A stretch of DNA of 8,436 nucleotides from Candidatus Methanoperedentaceae archaeon. Its GTDB lineage: Archaea > Halobacteriota > Methanosarcinia > Methanosarcinales > Methanoperedenaceae. Positions 1-5,571 of this stretch are shown here, in pieces; positions within the stretch are counted from its first letter, which is position 1; every line of letters begins with the position of its first letter. The translations under genes and the position numbers were made by a program. Where the stretch lies: assembly GCA_027371625.1 (NCBI GenBank), contig DAHXMQ010000302.1:1-8436 (forward strand), in the 5' to 3' direction. The notes under the pieces are model-generated. The model ran no database searches, was not told where the DNA came from, and worked only from the letters and a program-made list of their open reading frames with translations.

Positions 1-48
1 GAAGGCTGGATTTACGGAGATTTATTCAAGACCGAACAACAGGCATGA
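1..48 (+). CDS. 3' end of an upstream gene (partial, 15 codons)
   Basis: Only the last 15 codons and the TGA are inside the window; they read EGWIYGDLFKTEQQA. The TGA overlaps the ATG of the next gene in an ATGA arrangement, which is typical of translational coupling within an operon. The tail is too short to identify. By analogy with other operons in which a small TOPRIM-like protein follows an ATPase, the missing gene may encode an AAA/ABC-type ATPase, but that rests on gene order alone. The frame is open to the window edge. Confidence 0.55.
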   Translation, partial: EGWIYGDLFKTEQQA

Positions 49-530
49 ACATTAAAATAATCTCCGAAGATGATTACAGCGGCGAATTTTTAAAGAACGT
101 AATCGCGAAGCTCAAGGATGAAAAGCTGGTTGGAAATATAACTGTAAAAGGCTCAAAACCAATGCTTCCTTTGTGCAACTCGAAGCTCGATAGAATTTTG
201 AAGGCATTTGATAAAACCTGTGACAAGATTCTCATTATCCTGGACTCTGATGAGCCTCAAAATCGTGAATTCAGGCGTACAAATGTTAAACGTCATGTCC
301 CAAAAATGACAACTCCTGTCGAAATAATTCTGACCGATTACGAAATTGAAGAATGGATATGTTTCAGTAAAAATTTAAAATGGGGACAATCGAAGCCCTC
401 AGAAGAGTTGAAAAATCAATTCGGATATAAAAAGAGCAGTCTCCCGAGATACGCTGGCGATTTGGATTATGATAAGCTTATAAAAAATAGCAAATCGTTT
501 ATCGCTTTTTTAAACGCTTTGCAGCCATAA
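45..530 (+). CDS. Small TOPRIM-like protein (DUF4276/RloB/OLD-type nuclease-like)
   Basis: A 161-residue soluble protein with no signal peptide or membrane segment. It has the layout of small TOPRIM-like proteins: a first beta strand ending in an acidic residue (IISEDD, Glu8), then helix residues with a Gly (YSGEFL), a hydrophobic strand closing in a DxD-type motif (LIILDSDE, Asp67 and Asp69), and a third conserved acidic segment (DYEIEEW, residues 98-104). In TOPRIM enzymes these acidic residues bind Mg2+ for nucleic acid cleavage. Proteins of this kind (DUF4276, RloB, AriB-like) usually follow an ATPase gene in antiphage modules, and here the gene overlaps the stop of an upstream gene by the ATGA pattern. 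The start is set by that overlap; no clear Shine-Dalgarno sequence is present. Assignment is by motif only, and the defence role is inference. Confidence 0.6.
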   Translation: MNIKIISEDDYSGEFLKNVIAKLKDEKLVGNITVKGSKPMLPLCNSKLDRILKAFDKTCDKILIILDSDEPQNREFRRTNVKRHVPKMTTPVEIILTDYEIEEWICFSKNLKWGQSKPSEELKNQFGYKKSSLPRYAGDLDYDKLIKNSKSFIAFLNALQP

Positions 531-534
531 AAAA
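529..534 (-). terminator. T6 tract after the rhomboid gene
   Basis: On the minus strand a run of six T lies 6 nt after the rhomboid stop codon, inside the 10-bp gap between two convergent genes. Archaeal transcription commonly stops at short U tracts without a hairpin, so this may serve the minus-strand gene. It would also overlap the stop of the plus-strand TOPRIM-like gene. Confidence 0.35.
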
Positions 535-540
535 CCACCC

Positions 541-1356
541 TCAGTATCCTATAAATCGTCCTGTCCTTTTAATCTCCCTCCCTATCACCAACCCTGCAAC
601 CACCCCGCTCAGGTGCGCACTGTGCGCAATCGCATCCCCTGAACCAAAAAAAATGAGGTCAAGCAGGGCAAACATTATCAGCGCGTATGTAATTTTCACA
701 GGTATAAAGTAAATATACACCTGGATATGCGGGGCGAGAATCGCAAGGCAGGCAAATATCCCCATCAACGCCCCGCTTGCACCAACGGCAGGATCATTCG
801 ATTGGAGAACTAAACCTGTCCACAACGAATAGCCAATTGCGGCAACTATCCCTGAAAGGAAAAATACAGCAAGGAACCTTTTCCCGCCTATCCTGCGCTC
901 AAGCTCCGGTCCTAAGAAGAATAAAAACAACATATTGAAAAGAAGATGTATCGGACCTGAATGCAGGAACATGTGCGTCACAAGCGTCCACGGGCGAGAG
1001 AATATATCCAGAGGGTAAAGAGCCAGATAAAAATCATAGCTTGGCCCAATAACCATCTGCAAAACAAAAGAAATAACAGCTATAGCCAGTATCGTCAGCG
1101 AGTAATTGCTTCTTATTACCGATATGGCATTGGTTAAGGGAGTTAAGACAGCTTTTTTCTGCTTCTTTGCAATCAAATCAGGCTCGTATTCATACAATTT
1201 TCCCCTGTCACGAACCTGCTCCTTATACGATACAAGCCCTGAGCAGTTATGCGATTCGGGCAGGCGGTGGTTATAACAGAATGAATTGCCGCAGAACTTG
1301 CATGTAAACGGCAGTGGGTCTTTGAAACCGCAGTAATAGCATTCCTTCGCCATCAT
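541..1356 (-). CDS. Rhomboid-family intramembrane serine protease with N-terminal AN1 zinc finger
   Basis: A 271-residue protein. Residues 6-38 form a complete AN1-type zinc finger with ligands C6, C9, C19, C22, C27, H30, H36 and C38, on the cytoplasmic side. After a charged linker (about 42-75) come the rhomboid transmembrane helices from about residue 87 to 260. Rhomboid hallmarks are the H137-x3-N141 pair in the second core helix, the catalytic Ser194 in GASG, and the catalytic His248 in AHLSG, so the protease should be active. The family cleaves membrane helices within the bilayer; the substrate here is unknown. Two adjacent ATG codons are possible starts: an AAAGG motif lies 4 nt from the first and 7 nt from the second, so the protein may begin at 1353. 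The gene lies 7 nt downstream of a decayed reading frame, which suggests a former operon partner. Confidence 0.9.
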   Translation of the reverse strand: MMAKECYYCGFKDPLPFTCKFCGNSFCYNHRLPESHNCSGLVSYKEQVRDRGKLYEYEPDLIAKKQKKAVLTPLTNAISVIRSNYSLTILAIAVISFVLQMVIGPSYDFYLALYPLDIFSRPWTLVTHMFLHSGPIHLLFNMLFLFFLGPELERRIGGKRFLAVFFLSGIVAAIGYSLWTGLVLQSNDPAVGASGALMGIFACLAILAPHIQVYIYFIPVKITYALIMFALLDLIFFGSGDAIAHSAHLSGVVAGLVIGREIKRTGRFIGY

Positions 1357-1363
1357 ATCGCCT

Positions 1364-1669
1364 TTAATGCTCTTTTGTCCTGTGGCTTAATAATTGTTTG
1401 GAGAGTGTCCTTTTTTCAAATCCGCCATTGAAGAATACATAAACTTCTATCTTTCCACCATTCACGTACTTCCTCCTCATCCTGTCGTACATCTGTCGGC
1501 TGTGCCTAAGAGCATGACTTTTGAAGTATTCCTTAATCGCATTCAGGAATCTCAGCTTTTGCCTGCCGACTTATTGGGATGCAGTTGGTGCCAATAAGAA
1601 TGATAATACCATCTTCAATAATACCGTTATTGAGGGAATGAAATCCATTATAAAAAGACCGACTTTTAT
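1364..1669 (-). pseudogene. Decayed, frameshifted coding remnant upstream of the rhomboid gene
   Basis: On the minus strand two frames give protein-like sequence in succession. The first, entering from the IS boundary at 1670, includes GIIEDGIIILIGTNCIPISR and runs out of frame near 1562. The second runs from the TAA at 1573-1571 to the TAA at 1366-1364 and includes RFLNAIKEYFKSHALRHSR and KIEVYVFFNGGFEKRT. Both contain an RQ(A)K segment at the same place, so a single-base indel near 1555-1565 would join them. The second frame has no ATG until codon 27 (position 1492), leaving at most a 42-residue product. I do not recognise the family. The plus strand also has an open frame here (1394-1597, TTG start), but its composition looks less like a protein. 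The remnant ends 7 nt before the rhomboid start and its upstream end is cut by the IS fragment. Confidence 0.4.
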
Positions 1670-1758
1670 ATTAATCCGTAACTCTCCCTTTTTTACGTAA
1701 TATGCTCAATCCCCAATTTTTCAATCAACAATCGTGTTTTCTTCGGAACCTCTGAAAC
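1670..1758 (-). mobile_element. Solo 3' end of an IS1634-type insertion sequence
   Basis: These 89 bp match 7956-8044 with only two mismatches, in the same orientation. The minus strand encodes the last codons of the same transposase (ending GIEHIT, stop at 1693-1695) followed by 23 bp to the edge of the shared sequence. The match stops abruptly at both sides: at 1670, where the shared sequence begins (A)TTAATCCGTAACTCTCCC, and at 1758, where unrelated sequence of the 157-codon gene starts. The 1670 edge is probably the true IS terminus; the 1758 edge is a deletion junction. Nothing else of the element remains here. Confidence 0.8.
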
Positions 1759-2198
1759 CTGACTTCCCATTCTTTTAGGCATTCGCAGTTATTTTTTATC
1801 ATGGACATAATTACAAATAAAAGAATACCAAGCAAAATAAGAGCTAATCCAAAAGGGTTGGTAACGAATATCGTCATTAATAAAAATCCAATGCCTATAA
1901 TAAAAAGTGGTAGAGTACGATAATATTTATAGTATGTTTTCAAAAATTGGGGGATTCTGCCTATGGAATTTGCCTTTTGAGCTCTCAAATTTGCAGAAAC
2001 GAAAATGAGTGTTGTAAGGAAAATTGATAGTAAAAGGAAAAAAATAATCAGTATTTTATAATCAAGCCCTTTTAAATAATCGAATAAAGGGTCAGGTCTT
2101 TTATTGAAAGTGACGATGACTGCCGTAGAAATGAAAAGGTACATATAAAGTAAAAGTGACGTTGTAACAAAACTCAAGATCAATTTTACCCGACACAA
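1725..2198 (-). pseudogene. Four-helix membrane protein, 3' end truncated and replaced by IS sequence
   Basis: A 157-codon frame with four hydrophobic segments (about residues 6-30, 47-69, 96-112, 115-134) separated by short charged loops, the longest being basic (71-95). I do not recognise the family. The last ten codons (FQRFRRKHDC) and the stop are made of IS DNA read one base out of the transposase frame, so the native C-terminus has been lost; how much is missing cannot be seen. The start is uncertain: the frame opens right after the stop of the HicB-like gene, in the same phase, and the first usable codon is a TTG at 2198 with no clear ribosome binding site and no early ATG. It may be translated by reinitiation after hicB, or may already be a relic. 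The membrane core itself shows no internal stop. Confidence 0.55.
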
Positions 2199-2207
2199 CA
2201 GGCAGTT

Positions 2208-2456
2208 TCATACTTCTACCGCTACTGTATGGAAACTGAATTCCCGAATATTTGCAATTTCAGAAACTTCTTCCTCGTTCTCTTCCTCAAGACACATCGC
2301 TATTACTTCATGGATATTTTTAAGCGCTTCATCAAGAGTCTTGCCCTGAGTGTAGCATCCTCTTAAAAGTGGGCACTCTACGACGTAAAATCCATCCTCA
2401 TCCTTTTCCACGATAATGGGAAGAGTAATTTTTCTGGTTTTGGGTTTTGTTACCAT
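2208..2456 (-). CDS. HicB-family antitoxin-like protein (orphan)
   Basis: An 82-residue protein with the compact HicB/UPF0150 fold signature: a first strand (ITLPIIVEKD), then DGFYVVECPLLRGCYTQGKT at about 21-40, then an amphipathic helix (LDEALKNIHEVIAMCLEE, 41-58) and a short C-terminal strand. In HicAB toxin-antitoxin pairs this domain neutralises the RNA-cleaving toxin HicA, and hicA normally lies directly beside it. No hicA-like frame is visible on either side: upstream is 95 bp of non-coding DNA and downstream a membrane protein. It also lacks an obvious C-terminal ribbon-helix-helix or helix-turn-helix domain, so it is the short archaeal form. The nine residues before ITLPI are not typical of the family, but no other start exists in between. 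Family is fairly certain; toxin-antitoxin function is not. Confidence 0.8.
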   Translation of the reverse strand: MVTKPKTRKITLPIIVEKDEDGFYVVECPLLRGCYTQGKTLDEALKNIHEVIAMCLEEENEEEVSEIANIREFSFHTVAVEV

Positions 2457-2509
2457 GACGCATATAAAATGTTGTGCGCTGATTTAAGTGTGTCGGAATG
2501 TGATGTGGA

Positions 2510-2528
2510 TGCGGAAGATAGCTCCGCA
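2510..2528. repeat. Short inverted repeat between hicB-like gene and aksA
   Basis: TGCGGA and TCCGCA form a 6-bp stem around a 7-nt loop in the 95-bp gap downstream of aksA (minus strand) and upstream of the HicB-like gene. It could mark the end of the aksA transcript or be an operator for the HicB-like gene, since HicB proteins often autoregulate. No T tract follows it, so a terminator role is weak. Confidence 0.25.
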
Positions 2529-2551
2529 CAGGGATAAATTAGTGCAGTACA

Positions 2552-3724
2552 TCACTCCAGTTCCCTTATGAACCCCTCGAGCCTCTCGCAAGAGACCTGC
2601 TTCTTGGCTTCACTGCACTTCTTGACCTTATCCAGAAGCTCGCACATCTGCTCATGCGTTAGATTATAGCCCATCTTCTGCACAACGCCCTTCAATGCCT
2701 TCGATCCAGTGTGCTTTCCTATGATTATTTCCCGTTTTGCCCCCACCATCTCAGGAGCAAACAATTCATAGGTCATGGGTTCCTCAAGCACCGCAGCCAC
2801 GTGTATCCCGGATTCGTGGGCGAAGGCATTGGCGCCCACAATCGGTTTTGTCCTTGGGATTGTGAGTCCGGAATATTGTTCAACAAGCCCTGATAACTCC
2901 ATCAACTGGCTCACATCATACCTCTCGATGCCGTACTGCACCCGCAGGCTCATAAGCAATTCCTCAAGTGCAGCATTCCCGCACCTCTCCCCGATGCCGT
3001 TGATGGTCGTATGGAGCTGGAAAGCTCCAGCCTCGGCTCCGGCAAGCGTATTTGCCACTGCCATACCAAGGTCGTTGTGGCAGTGGATGCATACCTTTGT
3101 TTTCACGGCTTTCTTAATCTCTTTTACAAGGAAGAATGCCGTACTCGGATTCAATATCCCCACGGTATCTGCAATGCTGATGTAATCTGCACCGTGTTCT
3201 TCCGCAGACCTGAATATGGACTTGAGTACAGTTATGTCCGTGCGTGTGGCATCCTCGGCGGCAAACCGTACTGTAAGACCGTGGTCTTTTGCATAATCGA
3301 GCACGTCGAGAGCACAGGACTCGGTCTCAGCAAACGTCTTGTGATACTTATATTTAAGGTGCAAATCCGACGTTGCGATAAACACACTCACGAAATCCAC
3401 ATCGCATCGAAGGGCAACATCCACGTCCTTTGCAACAGAACGCGCAAGGCAGCATACTCTGGCATCAAGCCCCAGATGTGCAATCTCCCGTACTGTTTCT
3501 TCTTCAACCTTCGACACCACGGGGAATCCTGCCTCAATTATCTCAATGCCTATGCTGTCGAGTTTTTCTGCGATTGCGATTTTCTCTTCCTTGGTAAAAG
3601 CCACTCCAGGGGTCTGCTCTCCGTCCCGCAAGGTGACATCGCATATCTCGATATCCCCTGGTTTTGGATTAATGAACTGCATGAGTAAGTTTTTTGAGTA
3701 AGCCATAGTGGTTTCTTTAACCAT
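2552..3724 (-). CDS. aksA: Homocitrate synthase, AksA type (coenzyme B biosynthesis)
   Basis: A 390-residue member of the DRE-TIM metallolyase family. The N-terminal motif DVTLRDGEQTPGVAF (29-43) carries the catalytic Arg33 and metal ligand Asp34; the HCHNDLG motif supplies His214 and His216, the GERCGN motif Asn250, and HESGIH (303-308) the catalytic His in the second part. The C-terminus stops at about 390, so there is no leucine-sensing regulatory domain as in LeuA (about 510 residues). AksA condenses acetyl-CoA with 2-oxoglutarate and then longer 2-oxoacids on the way to 2-oxosuberate, the precursor of 7-mercaptoheptanoyl-threonine phosphate. NifV and citramalate synthase are related alternatives; length, motif wording and archaeal context favour AksA. 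It is the third gene of a minus-strand cluster, 49 bp after the activator gene. Start at 3724 or at Met7; no clear Shine-Dalgarno sequence is present at either. Confidence 0.82.
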   Translation of the reverse strand: MVKETTMAYSKNLLMQFINPKPGDIEICDVTLRDGEQTPGVAFTKEEKIAIAEKLDSIGIEIIEAGFPVVSKVEEETVREIAHLGLDARVCCLARSVAKDVDVALRCDVDFVSVFIATSDLHLKYKYHKTFAETESCALDVLDYAKDHGLTVRFAAEDATRTDITVLKSIFRSAEEHGADYISIADTVGILNPSTAFFLVKEIKKAVKTKVCIHCHNDLGMAVANTLAGAEAGAFQLHTTINGIGERCGNAALEELLMSLRVQYGIERYDVSQLMELSGLVEQYSGLTIPRTKPIVGANAFAHESGIHVAAVLEEPMTYELFAPEMVGAKREIIIGKHTGSKALKGVVQKMGYNLTHEQMCELLDKVKKCSEAKKQVSCERLEGFIRELE

Positions 3725-3773
3725 GTTTAATCATTACTTATAGCTTTTGATTTCGACCGCAACACAGACGCTG

Positions 3774-4487
3774 CTAGGAATAATACTTCAACGCCCCCAG
3801 TGCATTCACAATCTGGGGCTCAGGCGGCATCAGTATATCCTTTTTGAGGATATCACGGAGCGCAGATACCATCCCTTCATTCTTCACCGTTCCCCCTATC
3901 AGCACAATCGTCTCCGTCTCAGGTATCATAAACGAAATGCGGCGCGCAAAAGCATAATGCATCCCTGCTATAACCTCCTCCTTTGAATAGCCTGCCACGA
4001 GCTGCGAGATCATCTCCGAGATTGCAAATACGCCGCATGTGTTGTTGATATCAGGAATTCGTTTTGCTTGAAAGTGAAGTGTACCTATTTCATTCAATTC
4101 TAATTTGAAATAATTTGCCACAAACTCAAGGAAAGCCCCTGTTCCAGCGCTGCACCTGTCATTTATTATAAAATTATTACTCTTAACATCGATCACCTTT
4201 GTATCCTGTCCCCCTATATCCACAATCACCTCAGCCTCAGGGAAATAATGTTTAACCCCGAATTGCGCTGCGGTTATTTCCGTAACAGATGCTCTATGGG
4301 GAACCGAGTGGCGAAAATATCCTGTTGAGATTATATCCTCCTTTTTTACTCCCTTCACAAGCTCCTTCCAGTTATGCGTCCCTGTTATCTGGTATTCAAT
4401 CTCTCCATCCACAATTCTGACAATTTTTGCAGTCGTGCTTCCCACATCAAGTCCGATCATAAAGCGACGCCCCGCTTTACTTGGCAT
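3774..4487 (-). CDS. HgdC/BcrA-type ATP-dependent activator (2-hydroxyacyl-CoA dehydratase component A family)
   Basis: A 237-residue ASKHA-fold ATPase. Phosphate-binding loops are GLDVGSTTAK (12-21) and DIGGQDTK (90-97); the adenosine-side glycines are in LIGGTVKN (196-203). The two cysteines that would bind one [4Fe-4S] cluster across a homodimer are present, Cys112 in NDRCSAGTGAFLE and Cys151 in NTCGVFAISEMI. Such proteins hydrolyse ATP to push an electron at very low potential into a partner dehydratase or reductase. The partner is evidently the gene just upstream, 52 bp away. Its length is slightly short of the usual 255-270 residues but all motifs are present. The start is unclear: the ATG at 4487 abuts a hairpin, whereas Met10 (4460) gives the family-like beginning MIGLDVGST. 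It lacks the long form seen in methanogenesis marker 15. Confidence 0.85.
   Translation of the reverse strand: MPSKAGRRFMIGLDVGSTTAKIVRIVDGEIEYQITGTHNWKELVKGVKKEDIISTGYFRHSVPHRASVTEITAAQFGVKHYFPEAEVIVDIGGQDTKVIDVKSNNFIINDRCSAGTGAFLEFVANYFKLELNEIGTLHFQAKRIPDINNTCGVFAISEMISQLVAGYSKEEVIAGMHYAFARRISFMIPETETIVLIGGTVKNEGMVSALRDILKKDILMPPEPQIVNALGALKYYS
4461..4478. repeat. Inverted repeat 3 at the activator gene start
   Basis: AAAGCG and CGCTTT pair over a 6-nt GC-rich loop. It covers codons 4-9 if the activator starts at 4487, or lies directly before the start if it begins at Met10 (4460). Third in a row with the two inverted repeats upstream. Confidence 0.4.
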
Positions 4488-4510
4488 AGGGGTATGCTTC
4501 GCATACCCCT
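4488..4510. repeat. Perfect 10-bp hairpin before the activator gene
   Basis: AGGGGTATGC and GCATACCCCT are exact inverted copies separated by 3 nt. The stem ends directly next to the ATG at 4487, so no ribosome binding site could be free for that start. It has no T tract, which argues against a simple terminator; an RNA-processing or translation-control element, or a mobile palindrome, fits better. Confidence 0.75.
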
Positions 4511-4515
4511 TATTT

Positions 4516-4542
4516 TGATTAAACTTTCATAAAGTTTAATCA
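4516..4542. repeat. Perfect 12-bp AT-rich hairpin overlapping the dehydratase-like gene stop
   Basis: TGATTAAACTTT and AAAGTTTAATCA are exact inverted copies around a 3-nt loop. The stem includes the TGA stop (4540-4542) of the HgdB-like gene. It sits 5 bp from the next palindrome. It may protect or end the mRNA of the first gene, separating its level from that of the activator. Confidence 0.75.
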
Positions 4543-5514
4543 TGACCTCTCCAGCACCTCACGGAATGCCTCAAGCCGCAATTTTATCTGCTGAGGCGTT
4601 TTACCGGGCAGGTCTCCCTGAATGGTCAGCATGGGGTAATCCAGCTTCGCCCTCAATATCTCATCCTCAAGTACATGATGGCATGCGAACTGGGTATAAT
4701 GTATCACCCCTTCAACTTTTCTTTTTTCCAGTTCCTTTTGAAGGAATTCTATCCTGAAGTCAAGCGATCTTGCAAAGGTATAATTGCAGTAATCAAGTGC
4801 AACCTCGTTGATGTCATCTCCTGAGTGCCTTACAAATTCATAGGGTAATTCATCAAAAACTATCTGCAGATCAAGCGACTGCGCAGCTTCATGGAAATCA
4901 TGGTATATCGGAGGCACGCCGATTAAAGCCACCCTGTTATTAAGAGCGATATTTCCTTCTTTGATATCGAGAGCATTTCGGAATCTATCCAGGTCCCCCA
5001 TGAGATCGCTGAAAGAAACAAGGATACGAAATGCCTCGCTTGATGATATTTTACCATTGAGCCTTTTATTATCGATTTTGCGCCCTAATTTTTTAAGTGC
5101 TTTAACGTCCCTGAATTTTTCAGGATATTCGATATTTCCAAGAAAGGACGATAGCTTGTGCAACTGCGACTCAAGGTATTGCACATCCCCGTCGAAAGGA
5201 TAGAAGAAAAAGTGGGTTGGGATCCCGCTCATCGCAGCTTTCTGCCCGTCCACGAGGGCATTATGGCAGTCGCCCCCTGCAACCACTATAAGAGAATCGA
5301 TTTTTATTTCCCTTTTTACCAGCATCTCCCGCCATATAGCCGTCCAGGCGCACAGCTTGTTCTTCGGGTAATTTTTGGAGGCAGGAATGATATTATTGAC
5401 ATCAAAAGGCTCGCCTGCACATGCAAATATCAATTCAGGGGGCACAAGGGCGGTCATCCCGATTTTTGACACATGCGCTCTATGCATTTGCATGCAATTT
5501 ATTCTTTTGCACAA
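4540..5514 (-). CDS. HgdB/BcrB-family dehydratase/reductase-like subunit (2-hydroxyglutaryl-CoA dehydratase D-component family)
   Basis: A 324-residue protein of the HgdB/BcrB/FldB fold. It opens with the family-typical KIGMTALVPPELIFACAGEP (17-36), and has Cys55 (KLCAWTAIW), Cys83 (GGDCHNA) and Cys278 (QFACHH) at the three places where the family binds iron-sulfur clusters. The end, IQGDLPG followed by LRLEAFREVL (about 298-321), is also typical. Members dehydrate 2-hydroxyacyl-CoA, reduce benzoyl-CoA, or, as in the double-cubane proteins, reduce small molecules; all need an HgdC-type activator, which follows 52 bp downstream. Only one such subunit is encoded, unlike the HgdAB heterodimer, which favours the single-subunit double-cubane or YjiM-like group. 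The start is uncertain: TTG at 5514, or ATG at 5493 or 5487; a TTAAAT box near 5531 fits the ATG at 5493 better. Substrate unknown. Confidence 0.78.
   Translation of the reverse strand: MCKRINCMQMHRAHVSKIGMTALVPPELIFACAGEPFDVNNIIPASKNYPKNKLCAWTAIWREMLVKREIKIDSLIVVAGGDCHNALVDGQKAAMSGIPTHFFFYPFDGDVQYLESQLHKLSSFLGNIEYPEKFRDVKALKKLGRKIDNKRLNGKISSSEAFRILVSFSDLMGDLDRFRNALDIKEGNIALNNRVALIGVPPIYHDFHEAAQSLDLQIVFDELPYEFVRHSGDDINEVALDYCNYTFARSLDFRIEFLQKELEKRKVEGVIHYTQFACHHVLEDEILRAKLDYPMLTIQGDLPGKTPQQIKLRLEAFREVLERS
5488..5497. promoter_or_regulatory. TTGCATGCAA palindrome at the dehydratase-like gene start
   Basis: A perfect 10-bp palindrome overlaps the Met8 candidate start of the HgdB-like gene and is directly preceded by a second palindrome, ATGCAT (5482-5487). 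In a divergent intergenic region such sites can be operators, but the position over a start codon may be chance. Confidence 0.25.
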
Positions 5515-5557
5515 ATAACTTGCGAAAGATTTAACGTATAGTGAAAGAATAATTCAG

Positions 5558-5566
5558 CAGGAGGTG
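5558..5566 (+). promoter_or_regulatory. Strong Shine-Dalgarno site of the 49-codon gene
   Basis: CAGGAGGTGA at 5558-5567 matches the 16S anti-Shine-Dalgarno closely, with 4-7 nt to the ATG at 5572. It decides the start of a gene that would otherwise be ignored for its size, and it is the best ribosome binding site in the window. Confidence 0.8.
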
Positions 5567-5571
5567 AAAAA

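Noticed and set aside
4..20. Similarity between GWIYGDL at the window start and SWIYGLL in the 5822-6169 protein
   Set aside because: Only about 13 bases are shared, in different structural settings; judged coincidental.
1394..1597. Plus-strand 67-codon frame with TTG start
   Set aside because: It lacks a ribosome binding site, and the minus strand of the same DNA reads more like a protein.
2459..2470. ATTTTATATG on the minus strand as a TATA box for the HicB-like gene
   Set aside because: It lies only about 5-14 nt before the ATG, too close for an archaeal TATA box driving that start.
2711..3688. Long plus-strand frames inside aksA
   Set aside because: They lie opposite a gene with all family motifs, differ from any known family, and arise from its codon bias.
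3774..4487. Activator as methanogenesis marker protein 15
   Set aside because: That protein is much longer; this one has the short HgdC form and sits beside its own partner gene.
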